Below are positions 28,805 through 39,211 of a stretch of DNA of 64,000 nt, piece by piece (the first letter of the stretch is position 1; every line of letters begins with the position of its first letter). The stretch spans positions 1 to 64,000 of the forward strand of contig CAKZVD010000059.1 in assembly GCA_937922085.1 (NCBI GenBank). Reading direction: 5' to 3'. Source of the stretch: an uncultured Tenacibaculum sp. (GTDB taxonomy: Bacteria > Bacteroidota > Bacteroidia > Flavobacteriales > Flavobacteriaceae). The position numbers were made by a program, and so were the translations under genes. Below the pieces are notes generated by a model. The model was not told where the DNA came from. It did no database searches and saw nothing but the letters and a program-made list of their open reading frames with translations.

Positions 28805-29196
28805 ATGAAAAAGTTTATTTATTTTTTTCTTATTATTCATTTTACTTCTTGTTCTAACGAGTCTCAAGAAAATTCAAATGATGATCAAATTATAGGAAAA
28901 TGGCAATTGTTTAATAGTATTGAAAGTGGTATAGATGTAACCAATAATTGTTTAAAAAATCTGAATTTACTTTTACTGATAATAATAAAGTAAATGGAGA
29001 AGTTATAATAGAAAATAATAACAATTGTGTTTCTGATGATGGAGTTCAAACGGGATCTTGGTCTAGAAATGGAATTTCTAATAATTATAATATATTTTTT
29101 TCTTCTAGATCAAATGTTCTCGAAATAACGTTAATAAACGATCATACATTTATAGCTAATGAAGATGATGTTGTAACAACTTATAAAAAATTATAG
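28805..29196 (+). pseudogene. Frameshifted lipocalin-like lipoprotein (or programmed -1 frameshift candidate)
   Basis: ORFs 28805-28993 and 28948-29196 join near 28951-28959 to give '...IDVTNNCLKKSEFTFTDNNKVNGEV', matching paralogs. Confidence 0.8.
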
Positions 29197-29204
29197 TACT
29201 TATT

Positions 29205-29822
29205 TTATCCTTTGATAGATTGCTCAAATGGGATCCTGTTAACTATACTTCTACCCAAAGTAATTTCATCTGCATATTCTAACTCATCCCCTACTGAAAT
29301 TCCTCTAGCAATTGTAGAAGTAGTTACTTCATATTTTTCTATTTGTTTAAAAATATAAAAATTTGTAGTATCTCCTTCCATAGTAGAACTTAAAGCAAAA
29401 ATTAACTCTTTTACTTCTTTTTTTTTCACCTTCTCAACTAACGATTCTATTTGTAAATTTTGAGGACCAATGCCATCTATAGGAGAAATCTTCCCCCCTA
29501 AAACATGATATAATCCTCTAAATTGTCCTGTATTTTCAATAGCCATTACATCTCTAATATCTTCAACTACACAAACAATTTCTTCATTTCTATTAGTATT
29601 ACTACAAATATCACATAATAACGTATCTGAAATATTATGACATTTTTTACATGATTTTACCTCATTCCTAAGCGAATTCAAAGCCTCTGTAAGGTATTTA
29701 GTATTCTCTTTAGGTTGTTTTAATAAATGTAAAACCAAACGAAGTGCAGTACGCTTACCTATTCCTGGCAACCTACTTACTTCATTTACTGCATTTTCAA
29801 GAAGTTTAGACGAAAAATTCAT
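29205..29822 (-). CDS. recR: Recombination protein RecR
   Basis: '[19 protein letters not shown]', C4 zinc motif '[16 protein letters not shown]', Toprim '[28 protein letters not shown]'. Confidence 0.96.
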   Translation of the reverse strand: MNFSSKLLENAVNEVSRLPGIGKRTALRLVLHLLKQPKENTKYLTEALNSLRNEVKSCKKCHNISDTLLCDICSNTNRNEEIVCVVEDIRDVMAIENTGQFRGLYHVLGGKISPIDGIGPQNLQIESLVEKVKKKEVKELIFALSSTMEGDTTNFYIFKQIEKYEVTTSTIARGISVGDELEYADEITLGRSIVNRIPFEQSIKG

Positions 29823-29952
29823 AACTGCAAAATTACGATAATCTAGAAGAAAGAACCCAAAAAAGAACTAAAGACTTATATCTCTTTATTCTTTATTCTC
29901 TACTTTAAAAATCTTAAAAAACGTACCTTTGAAATATCAAATTACAATTTTA

Positions 29953-31416
29953 ATGAGCTCAGAAATAAGAAATATAGAACCTAAAGCTGTTTGGAATCAT
30001 TTTGCAGATTTAAACGCAGTTCCTCGTCCTTCAAAAAAAGAAGAACGTGTAATTCAATTTATGGTTGATTTTGGTAAGAAACTAAATTTAAAAACTATAG
30101 TTGATAAAGTTGGAAATGTTATTATTACCAAGCCTGCTACTACAGGAATGGAAAATAAAAAAACCATTGTAATGCAAAGTCATTTAGATATGGTACATCA
30201 AAAAAATTCAGATACCAATTTTGATTTCGATACTGAAGGAATAAAAATGTATATCGACAAAGATTGGGTAAAAGCTGATGGTACTACCTTAGGAGCAGAT
30301 AACGGACTCGGTGTTGCTTCTATTATGGCTATTTTGTCTTCAACGAATATTCCTCACCCTACTATTGAAGCTTTATTTACCATAGATGAAGAAACAGGTA
30401 TGACAGGTGCAATGGGATTAGAAGGAGGCTTATTAACTGGAGAAATCTTATTGAATTTAGATACAGAAGAAGATGATGAAATTGGTATTGGTTGTGCTGG
30501 TGGTGTAGATATTACTGCTACGAGAATCTATACTCCAGAAGAAACGCCTAAAAACACAATAGCTTTTGAGATTTCTGTTACTGGATTAAACGGAGGACAT
30601 TCAGGAATGGATATTCATAAAGGTTTAGGTAACGCAAACAAAATTATGAACCGTTTATTATTTGATGGTTTCACTAATTTTGGCTTACGTATTGCAGAAA
30701 TTAATGGAGGTAGTTTACGTAATGCTATTCCTAGAGAAAGTTTTGCTACTATTACTATTGATAGTGTTTCTAAAGAACCTTTCTTATTTGAATTAAGCCA
30801 ATTAATTAATGAAATAAAAACTGAGTTTTCTTCTTTAGAACCTAATTTAACTATTGAATTAAACGAAATTGAATCACCAAAAAACGTGATGGATTTAGGT
30901 GTTCAAATAGGTCTTATTAAAGCTATTTACGGTTCATTAAATGGGGTATATCGTATGAGTCCGGATATAGAAGACTTAGTAGAAACGTCTAATAATGTTG
31001 CTCGAGTTATAGTTAAAGACGGAAGGATTAAAATTGGATGTTTAACTCGTTCTTCTTCAGAAACGAATAAGTGGGATTTAGCAAATTCATTACGTGCTGT
31101 ATTTGAGTTAGCAGGTTTTGAAGTTGAATTTTCTGGTACATACCCAGGTTGGTTACCAAATAAAGATTCTGATATTTTAAAAGTTTTAAAAAACTTATAC
31201 ATAAAAATGAATAATTCTGAACCACATGTTGCAGCGTGTCATGCAGGTTTAGAGTGTGGTATTTTAGGTCAAAACTATCCTGAAATGGATATGATTTCTT
31301 TTGGACCTAATATTCGTGGTGCACATTCACCAGATGAACGTGCTCAAATTTCGTCTACACAAAAATTTTGGGATTTTTTATTAGAGATATTGCAAAATAT
31401 ACCTGAAAAGAAGTAA
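29953..31416 (+). CDS. pepD: Aminoacyl-histidine dipeptidase / cytosol nonspecific dipeptidase; ATG 29953 preferred over the TTG at 29929
   Basis: 'SHLDMVHQKN', 'DGTTLGADNGLGVA', 'CHAGLECGILGQNYPEMDMISFGPNIRGAHSPDE'. Confidence 0.93.
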   Translation: MSSEIRNIEPKAVWNHFADLNAVPRPSKKEERVIQFMVDFGKKLNLKTIVDKVGNVIITKPATTGMENKKTIVMQSHLDMVHQKNSDTNFDFDTEGIKMYIDKDWVKADGTTLGADNGLGVASIMAILSSTNIPHPTIEALFTIDEETGMTGAMGLEGGLLTGEILLNLDTEEDDEIGIGCAGGVDITATRIYTPEETPKNTIAFEISVTGLNGGHSGMDIHKGLGNANKIMNRLLFDGFTNFGLRIAEINGGSLRNAIPRESFATITIDSVSKEPFLFELSQLINEIKTEFSSLEPNLTIELNEIESPKNVMDLGVQIGLIKAIYGSLNGVYRMSPDIEDLVETSNNVARVIVKDGRIKIGCLTRSSSETNKWDLANSLRAVFELAGFEVEFSGTYPGWLPNKDSDILKVLKNLYIKMNNSEPHVAACHAGLECGILGQNYPEMDMISFGPNIRGAHSPDERAQISSTQKFWDFLLEILQNIPEKK

Positions 31417-31435
31417 TTCCTTTTTAACATAATAT

Positions 31436-31472
31436 AAAAAGCCTCATCTTAAATTTAAGATGAGGCTTTTTT
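31436..31472 (+). terminator. Intrinsic terminator
   Basis: AAAAAGCCTCATCTTAAATTTAAGATGAGGCTTTTTT. Confidence 0.85.
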
Positions 31473-31712
31473 ATTTCAAATAAACTTTCAAATCAGTTAA
31501 TTATTTTAATTCATTTTTATCAAAATCAATAGACACTATTTGTTTAAATTAAAACTATTAATTGAATACTGTTTTCTCTAAAATCCACTAATAATTACTA
31601 TTAATTTAAAACTTAAAAAACATGATATCTTTTTTTTTAACAGTTTTATTAGATTTATAATTATATATTTGAGTAACCAACTTAAAACTTTTAAAATCTA
31701 AACTTGCTATCA

Positions 31713-32399
31713 ATGAGAAAAATGCTATCAACCATTTTTTTATTGTTGACTACTTCTGTTCTATATAGTCAAGATAAAAATATTGACAACCTATTCTACT
31801 CTTCTTTTGATAATATTATTGGGCAAAGAAACACTAAACTTAGTTATGGCTTCGTTTTTAAAGAAAAGTATCGAAAAAGATTCAAAGACAATCATAATTT
31901 TTTTTTAAACGATCAGTTTAAGAAAGGAAATATTCATTATAGAGGGGAACTTTTTTATAATATTGGATTAAAATATGATTTAGTTGAAGATCTTTTAATT
32001 CTTAAAATATCTAATAACGAACAACTTATTTCTGTTATACCTGAAAAAAAGAATGTTCTATATTTTCTATTAGATAATTTAAAATTTGTACATACTAAAA
32101 AACTTGGATTTTTAGAAGAAGTAATTGAGACCAAGAATTTTTCTATCTTTAAAAAGCATAAAAAAAATGTAAAAGAAAACAAAGATGAAAAATTTATCTA
32201 TCACACTTTTAAACAAATAACTCAACATTTTATTTTATATAAAAAGAATTACTATTCCATAGAATCTAAAAGAGATTTTATAAGAATATTTCCTAATCAA
32301 AAAAAAGCTATCAATAAATTTTTTAAATCAAATAAATTTTTATTAAAAAATGATTACAAAAATTTTATTGTAAAACTTATTAATCAACTTCAGTCTTAA
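31713..32399 (+). CDS. Module 1 gene A: exported hypothetical protein
   Basis: Signal peptide; homologous along its length to 39212-39901 ('NTKLSYG..FKEKY', 'FKKGNIHYRGELFYNIGLKYDLVEDLLILKIS'). Confidence 0.65.
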   Translation: MRKMLSTIFLLLTTSVLYSQDKNIDNLFYSSFDNIIGQRNTKLSYGFVFKEKYRKRFKDNHNFFLNDQFKKGNIHYRGELFYNIGLKYDLVEDLLILKISNNEQLISVIPEKKNVLYFLLDNLKFVHTKKLGFLEEVIETKNFSIFKKHKKNVKENKDEKFIYHTFKQITQHFILYKKNYYSIESKRDFIRIFPNQKKAINKFFKSNKFLLKNDYKNFIVKLINQLQS

Positions 32400-32420
32400 T
32401 TTTAAATAATAAAATCAGTT

Positions 32421-35144
32421 ATGAAAAAAAATTTACTAATTTTATTAATGTTCTTCTTTTTATCCGTTTCGTCTCAAGAATTAATTTCTTTAGAAATTAA
32501 AAATTTAAACAAAAAAGAAATTATAAAATTAATAGAAAAAAAAACAGATTATCATTTCTTTTTTCTAGATGATTGGTTTGATCGAGAAACAATTACTACT
32601 TCATTTGATAATCTTAAAATTGAACAAGTTTTAAACACTGTTTTTAAAGGTAGTACTATAAATTTTTTTCTTTTAAACAAAAAAAATATTGTTTTAACAA
32701 ATAATAATCTAATAAAGAAGAGTGTTTATGAAGATGATATAAAAGAAAATAATTTTACTAATAATGACATTCCTGTTCTAATTGACTCTAAAATAAACTC
32801 TAAAAATCAAATAAAGAAAATAGGTAAAGAAAAAATATTAAAACAAGAGGAGTATACTTTATCAGGTATTATTATAAATTATAAAACGGGTAAACCTATT
32901 GAAGGTGTTACCATTTTTGAGCGAAAAAAGAATATTTACACAACTACGAACAATAAAGGGTTTTACAAAATTAAGCTTCCGTATGGTAAAAACACTATAG
33001 AAACATCTTTCGTTGGCTTTGATAATCAAACAGAAAGCTTAATAATTTATAACAACGGTAAATTAAATCTTTCTATAAATGAAAAATCTGAGCAATTAGA
33101 TGAAGTTGTTATTGATGCTAATAGGAATAGAAATGTAAAACAAACAATCGCTGGTATTACACAAATTAAAGCTCAAGAAATAAAAAGGATACCTCTAGTT
33201 TTAGGGGAAAGAGATATTTTAAAAGTCGCAATAACCTTACCTAGTATAAAGTCAACAGGAGAAGGATCTGAAGGAGTAAATGTTAGAGGAGGAAAAGTTG
33301 ATCAAAATTTATTCCTGCTAGATAATGGTGTTATATATAACCCTTCTCACTTCTTAGGCTTATTCTCTGCCATAAACCCATTCACGACCAATGACTTAAA
33401 AATATACACAGGAAATATCCCAGCAGAATATGGAGGAAGGCTTTCTTCTGTTTTTGATATAAAAACTAATGAACCAAATACAACAAAGTTTACAGGAGAA
33501 GCGTCAATAGGGCCTGTTACGGGTAATATTAATGTAGATATTCCTATTGTAAAAGAAAAATCTGGCCTTATTTTAGGAGTAAGAAGTACTTATTCTGATT
33601 GGATTTTAGGACTTCTTGATAATCAAGAAATTGAAAACAGCAGTGTCTCTTTTTTTGATGTTATTGCTAAATACAAACACTCTTTTAACGAAAAAAACAA
33701 TTTAAAAGTTACTGGTTATTATAGTCAAGATCAATATCAAATTGCCTCTGATACTATAAATAAATATGGAAATTCTTTAGTTTCTTTTAATTGGCAACAC
33801 AAATTCAATGAAAAAAACAGAGGTAATTTAATCCTTTCAAACAGTGGTTATACTTTTGATATTGACTATGAAAGTGAGACTACTAATAAAGGTTTTAACT
33901 TGAAATATCGAATTAATGAAACAGATTTAAAGCTTAATATGAAATATGATCATTCAGCTACTCATAGTTTCAATTATGGTTTAGAATCAAAACTATACAA
34001 TATTAACCCTGGCTCAATAATCCCTAATGGAGATGCATCTACTGTCGTTCCTCTTACAATTCCAAAAGAAAAAGCACTTGAAAATAGTTTATTTGTTTCT
34101 GATGAAATAAAAGTAAATAAAAAACTTAATTTTAATGTTGGTTTGCGATTTAATCAATACCTAGCTTTAGGTCCTTCTGAGCAAAGAGTTTATGAAAACG
34201 GTGTCCCTAAAAATGAAACTTCTTTAGTTAATACAGTTCAATATGAAAATAATGATATATTAAAAACATATCATGGTTTAAGTTATAGACTATCTGGAAG
34301 ATATTCTTTTGATAAAAGTTTTTCATTAAAAGCTAGTTATAATAAATCTTTTCAATACATACATCGACTAAACAACAATACTACTGCAACTCCTATTGAT
34401 ACTTGGAGACTTTCTGATTCAAATATAAAGCCACAAGAAGGAACTCAAGTTTCATTTGGTCTTTTTAAAAACATAGATGGAAACAATTATGAAATAAGCT
34501 TAGAAAGCTATTACAAAAGGTATGAAAATTTACTAGATTATAAAGTTGGAGCAAATTTATTATTAAATGAGAATATTGAAACTGAAATATTACAAGGGAA
34601 AGGAAAGTCTTATGGTGTAGAGTTTTTAGTTAAAAAAAACAAAGGGAAATTAAACGGTTGGCTAGGCTATAGTTATTCAAGATCTCTTATTCAGTTAAAT
34701 AGTAAATTCACTGAAGAAACAGTAAATAATGGAGTGTTTTTCCCTACAAATTACGATAAACCTCATGATTTTAGCGCTGTTTTAAATTATAAATTTACAA
34801 AAAGATATAGTTTTTCTACTAATTTCACTTATCAAACAGGAAGACCAATTACCTATCCAACAGGAAAATACACCTTTCAAGGTACTGAATTCTTAACTTA
34901 TAGTAATCGAAATCAATTTAGAATACCAGATTATTATAGGCTAGATATTGGTATTAATATTGAAGGAAATCATAAAATAAAGAAATTTGCACATAGTTTC
35001 TGGAATATCTCTATTTATAATGTTCTAGGTAGAAATAATCCTTATTCAGTATATTTTGAAACTGTAAATGGAAATGTAAAAGCTTTTAAAAGTTCAATTT
35101 TCTCTATCCCTATCCCTACAATAACTTATAACTTTAAATTCTAA
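32421..35144 (+). CDS. Module 1 gene B: TonB-dependent receptor with N-terminal STN and carboxypeptidase-like domains
   Basis: STN-like 'LEIKNLNKKEIIKLIEKKTDYHFFFLDDW'; 'GIIINYKTGKPIEGVTIFER'; plug 'GEGSEGVNVRGGKVDQNLFLLDNGVIYNPSHFLGLFSAINP'. Confidence 0.92.
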   Translation: MKKNLLILLMFFFLSVSSQELISLEIKNLNKKEIIKLIEKKTDYHFFFLDDWFDRETITTSFDNLKIEQVLNTVFKGSTINFFLLNKKNIVLTNNNLIKKSVYEDDIKENNFTNNDIPVLIDSKINSKNQIKKIGKEKILKQEEYTLSGIIINYKTGKPIEGVTIFERKKNIYTTTNNKGFYKIKLPYGKNTIETSFVGFDNQTESLIIYNNGKLNLSINEKSEQLDEVVIDANRNRNVKQTIAGITQIKAQEIKRIPLVLGERDILKVAITLPSIKSTGEGSEGVNVRGGKVDQNLFLLDNGVIYNPSHFLGLFSAINPFTTNDLKIYTGNIPAEYGGRLSSVFDIKTNEPNTTKFTGEASIGPVTGNINVDIPIVKEKSGLILGVRSTYSDWILGLLDNQEIENSSVSFFDVIAKYKHSFNEKNNLKVTGYYSQDQYQIASDTINKYGNSLVSFNWQHKFNEKNRGNLILSNSGYTFDIDYESETTNKGFNLKYRINETDLKLNMKYDHSATHSFNYGLESKLYNINPGSIIPNGDASTVVPLTIPKEKALENSLFVSDEIKVNKKLNFNVGLRFNQYLALGPSEQRVYENGVPKNETSLVNTVQYENNDILKTYHGLSYRLSGRYSFDKSFSLKASYNKSFQYIHRLNNNTTATPIDTWRLSDSNIKPQEGTQVSFGLFKNIDGNNYEISLESYYKRYENLLDYKVGANLLLNENIETEILQGKGKSYGVEFLVKKNKGKLNGWLGYSYSRSLIQLNSKFTEETVNNGVFFPTNYDKPHDFSAVLNYKFTKRYSFSTNFTYQTGRPITYPTGKYTFQGTEFLTYSNRNQFRIPDYYRLDIGINIEGNHKIKKFAHSFWNISIYNVLGRNNPYSVYFETVNGNVKAFKSSIFSIPIPTITYNFKF

Positions 35145-35147
35145 ATT

Positions 35148-36356
35148 ATGAAAATGAAAAAAAATAATTTATGGTCTTATTTTATAATATTAATACTAAT
35201 AAGCTGTGTTGAATCTTTTGAAATTGAAAATATTGTTTTTGAAGGAAATTTAGTAGTTGAGGCAACTTTAACAAATGAATTTAAAAATCATACTATTAAA
35301 TTATCAAGAACTATAGCTATTGATTCAACAGGTATAAGTCCAGAAAAAAACGCACTTGTGTCTATTATAGATGAATTAAATACAACTTACAATTTTCAAG
35401 AAAATGAGAACGGTATTTATACATCTATTACTCAATTCTCTGCAGAATCTAATAAAAAGTATACATTAAATATTGAGACAAATAATGGAAAAAAATACAC
35501 TTCTACTCCAGAAAAATTACCATTAACTTCGGAAATAGAAAGTATTTTTATAGATGTAGAAGAAAACGATTTAGGAGAACCTGAAGCTATCATAAAAACA
35601 AACAGTAATAGTTCTAATATTGAAGGTCAATATTATCGTTATGAATATGATGAAACTTTTAAAGTTAAAGCTCCAGTATGGCGAACAAAAAAAATCAATA
35701 TTATTTCTGATACCCCCCCATATCAATTTGAAATAATTTCTAAACCCCCAGAAGAAGGAATTGGTTTTTGTTATGGAACTAAAAGCTCAAAAAATATTAT
35801 TTTAACGGAAACTAAAACATTATCCCAAGATAAAGTTTTAGAATTTCCTGTAAGATATATTCTTTTAGAGAATTACCTTATAGGTATACGATATAGTATA
35901 TTTTTAAAACAATATGTTTTAAATAAAAACACCTATGATTATTACCTTTTATTAAATAAGTTTTCAGACCCTGATGACATATTTTCACAAACACAAGTTG
36001 GAAATATCCCTAGTAATATTTCCTCTAATTTAGGAGAAAAAGTAATTGGCTTTTTTGAAGTTTCTACAATTTCAAAAAAAAGAATTTTCTTTAACCGAAG
36101 TGATATTACATCTGTAGCAACATACACTAACTATAATAGTGTTAATGAATGTACTAATTCTTTAATTCAACCAGAAATAACTAACTCTCGTGGAGACTCT
36201 CCTTTATTAACACGTTTAAAAACTCATGTTTATCAAGGAACACCAAATGCTCCAGTACCTCCCCCTCCTAATATGCCCTACATATTAATTTCAAAAGTAT
36301 GTGGTGAATGTACTCATATTGGACCGCCTCTTAAACCAGATTTTTGGATTGATTAA
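35148..36356 (+). CDS. Module 1 gene C: DUF4249 lipoprotein
   Basis: Lipobox 'LISCVESFEIE'; C-terminal 'CGECTHIGPPLKPDFWID'. Confidence 0.85.
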   Translation: MKMKKNNLWSYFIILILISCVESFEIENIVFEGNLVVEATLTNEFKNHTIKLSRTIAIDSTGISPEKNALVSIIDELNTTYNFQENENGIYTSITQFSAESNKKYTLNIETNNGKKYTSTPEKLPLTSEIESIFIDVEENDLGEPEAIIKTNSNSSNIEGQYYRYEYDETFKVKAPVWRTKKINIISDTPPYQFEIISKPPEEGIGFCYGTKSSKNIILTETKTLSQDKVLEFPVRYILLENYLIGIRYSIFLKQYVLNKNTYDYYLLLNKFSDPDDIFSQTQVGNIPSNISSNLGEKVIGFFEVSTISKKRIFFNRSDITSVATYTNYNSVNECTNSLIQPEITNSRGDSPLLTRLKTHVYQGTPNAPVPPPPNMPYILISKVCGECTHIGPPLKPDFWID

Positions 36357-36365
36357 AAAAATTAA

Positions 36366-38051
36366 ATGATGATTAAAAAATTAATATTTACATTCGCTCT
36401 AATTACATACTTAATAGGTATTTCTCAATCAAATTCAGATTTTTTATCTAAAAATTTTGATAAACTACCTCAAGAAAAAATTCATTTACACTACAACAAT
36501 GATTTTTTACTTACAGGTGAAACATTGTATTATAAAATATATTGCTTAAATAACAATAAGACCAATAATACATTTAGTAAATATAGTAAAGTAGCATATA
36601 TAGAACTTATTAATTCAAAAAATGAAAAAGTAATTATACATAAAGTTAATCTAATTAATGGATCTGGATATGGAGATATTTTTATTGATACAAAATTAAA
36701 GTCCGGAACATATAAATTAGTTTCATACACACAATGGATGAGGAACCAACAATCTTTTTTTGAAAAAGATATTGTAATTATTAATCCATTCATTAAAAAA
36801 ATAGAAAGTAGCAATAAACCAACTACTAAAATTAACAAACTTAAAATATCACCTAATAGTTTAAAAGAACAAAACTCTATACTCTCTAATCCTCTAAAAA
36901 AAGTATATTCGACAAGAGAAAAAGTTTCCTTAGCTTTTTTTAATGATTCAACGAAATATCAAGGAATCTTTTCAATATCTGTAAAAAAGAAAGATGATAC
37001 TAATTTAGATTTAAACACACTTCCTTCTGTTTCTTTAAGTAAAACAAATAATTTTTATCTACCAGAATTAAGAGGAACCTTAATACAAGGAAAGATAAAC
37101 TCTAAAACACCAAATAAAAACATTTCAAATATAAAACTAGCTTTATCTATAAAAAATAGTGCTTTTTTAACTCAAACTGCAACTACTAATAATCTTGGCG
37201 AATTCTATTTTAATGTACCTAATTTAAACACAAATAAAGTTTATATTCAAATTTTAGATGAACAAAAGTCTAATTTTGAAATTACTTTGAAAGAAAATAA
37301 AGGAATAGAAAAAAACTTTAAAAACTTTAAAAACTTTACTCTTAACAAAGAACTTACAGAGGTAATTAAATATAGAAGCAATTATTTACAAGTAGAAAAC
37401 GCATATTATACTGTTAAAAAAGATTCTATTGTAAATTCTGTAGTAGAAAAAATGCTATTAAATGAAAAAATAAAAACATATAAATTAGATGATTACAAAA
37501 GATTTAAATCTATGGAAGAAACTTTTATAGAAATAATAGATGTTGCCAGAATTTTTAAACGAAATGAAGAAGCCATGATTAAAGTTATTGATGAACAAGC
37601 TTCTGAAACATTAAGTTATTTACCATCTTTACTTATAGTAGATGGGCATATTTTATACAATCATACTCCTTTTATAGATTTTGACACTCGAAATATTAAT
37701 AAAATAAATATTATTAAAAATAAATATTATTATGGTAATGCAATTTATCAAGGAGTTGTAATTATAGAAACATTTAAGGGAGATTATTTCCCTACTACTA
37801 AAGATTTAAAAGAATTTAATGTAACACAAGTACAACCACAAAAAAAATATTTCTTTCAGAGACATGACATAAGTAATAAAAGGATTCCTGATTTTAGAAC
37901 ACAATTATATTGGCACCCTAATTTAAATACTATTCAAAAAGAAATTACTTTTTACACTTCTGATGTAACTGGTGATTTTGAAATTGACTTTCAAGCATTC
38001 TCTAAAAAAGGGAAATTAATTCATGTAAAAAGGACATTTTCTGTTAAATAA
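36366..38051 (+). CDS. Module 1 gene D: MG2-like / large exported protein
   Basis: 'IHLHYNNDFLLTGETLYYKIYCLN...SGTYKLVSYTQWMRN' resembles MG2-type domains; homolog of 43880-45541. Confidence 0.65.
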   Translation: MMIKKLIFTFALITYLIGISQSNSDFLSKNFDKLPQEKIHLHYNNDFLLTGETLYYKIYCLNNNKTNNTFSKYSKVAYIELINSKNEKVIIHKVNLINGSGYGDIFIDTKLKSGTYKLVSYTQWMRNQQSFFEKDIVIINPFIKKIESSNKPTTKINKLKISPNSLKEQNSILSNPLKKVYSTREKVSLAFFNDSTKYQGIFSISVKKKDDTNLDLNTLPSVSLSKTNNFYLPELRGTLIQGKINSKTPNKNISNIKLALSIKNSAFLTQTATTNNLGEFYFNVPNLNTNKVYIQILDEQKSNFEITLKENKGIEKNFKNFKNFTLNKELTEVIKYRSNYLQVENAYYTVKKDSIVNSVVEKMLLNEKIKTYKLDDYKRFKSMEETFIEIIDVARIFKRNEEAMIKVIDEQASETLSYLPSLLIVDGHILYNHTPFIDFDTRNINKINIIKNKYYYGNAIYQGVVIIETFKGDYFPTTKDLKEFNVTQVQPQKKYFFQRHDISNKRIPDFRTQLYWHPNLNTIQKEITFYTSDVTGDFEIDFQAFSKKGKLIHVKRTFSVK

Positions 38052-38062
38052 TTTGAATACTT

Positions 38063-38107
38063 AAATTGATGTTTTTCTAAGTTTAGTAAAACATCAATTT
38101 GTATTTT
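38063..38107 (+). terminator. Putative terminator of module 1
   Basis: AAATTGATGTTTT (38063-38075)/AAAACATCAATTT (38088-38100), perfect 13-bp stem then GTATTTTA. Confidence 0.65.
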
Positions 38108-38194
38108 AAGATTATACTTATTTCCTTTAAAAAGAAAAAGCTTTTTACCTAGTATAAGAATTGATAATATTATTTTTAGAGATTAACTGTTAGT

Positions 38195-38979
38195 TATTAA
38201 TTCTGTTTGATAAATTCTATTCCCTACGATCATTTTCGTAATCAAGTTGTTGAATATTGTCGCCTTGCTCTGTGATCGATTTATTCTAAAACAGAATTAG
38301 TTAAAATACCTATTAAGATTATCATTACTAACTCAAGAATAGGTTGTTCATATCCAAGATTTAACTTGGTGTATTATTGTGTTGGAGCGCTTTGAATTCC
38401 CCCCTTATTACTTTCTATTTGAGTTATGTTAAAAACTTTAGCTTCTAATCTGATGTGATTTACAAAGATGTACTGTAGTGATTGAGTTAAAAAACTCTCT
38501 ATTTTCATAGCGTACATTCTTTTTACTTTTCCGTCTTTACTAAGCTGAACGTCTGTTACGGCTTTCCTTTTCTTGTTATCATAACTTCTTACCTCCTTAC
38601 CTGCACCTTTACTCCCAAGAACAAATTAATCAACATGTATCTCTCTATCCATTTGGTTATTTCCACTGGAAAACATCACTTCTCTTAATTTGAGCATAAC
38701 TAATCTAGTTGTTTTTTCGGTTACCCCCATAACGAACTCCCATATAACTTACTCATAAACTCTTTGTAGATGTCGCCATCTCAAAACAAATAAAAAATGC
38801 TTTTCAAACACCTAATTTAATCTTATGAAAAACCTTTCTTCTGTGGCTGATTCTGTGTGTCTACAAATATTACATTGTATATAAAAATCAGCATGAGATT
38901 GACAAGCTATATGATTACATCTAGTGTATTTAAACACTGTTCTTATTTTATTTGAGCTAATATCCCTTACAATCTTCAT
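38195..38979 (-). pseudogene. Decayed IS1595-family (ISXO2-like) transposase
   Basis: Minus-strand reading gives 'CNHIACQSHADFYIQCNICRHTES...VTEKTTRLVMLKLREVMFSSGNNQMDREIHVD*FVLGSKGAGKEVRSYDNKKRKAVTDVQLSKDGKVKRMYAMKIESF...FNITQIESNKGGNSKRSNTIIHQVKSWI*TTYS*VSNDNLNRYFN*FCFRINRSQSKATIFNNLITKM' with several stops and frame changes. Confidence 0.85.
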
Positions 38980-39073
38980 CTATCTAGAACTGATCAGAGA
39001 ACTCTAGAAGATTTCGCCTCTTGAAAATATCCATATTTTCATATCTTTATTAATGATTTAAGATACGTATTTA

Positions 39074-39099
39074 AATATTGACCTGTATAGGTTAATATT
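39074..39099. promoter_or_regulatory. Near-perfect inverted repeat upstream of module 2
   Basis: AATATTGACCT-GTAT-AGGTTAATATT. Confidence 0.4.
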
Positions 39100-39211
39100 A
39101 TTTTATCTTTTTATAGTCAAAAAACTAAAAATCAAAGTTTTTTTATTTTCTCTTTTAAATAATTCTTACTTTGCTTATAATATTCCCAATCAACCAAATT
39201 TAAATAGAAAA

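Noticed and set aside
38198-38299. Inverted repeat TAATTCTGTTT...AAACAGAATTA, looked like a MITE or structured RNA
   Set aside because: It falls inside the C-terminal part of the decayed IS1595 transposase reading (NRYFN*FCFRINRSQ...YQTELI); the symmetry is probably chance in AT-rich sequence.
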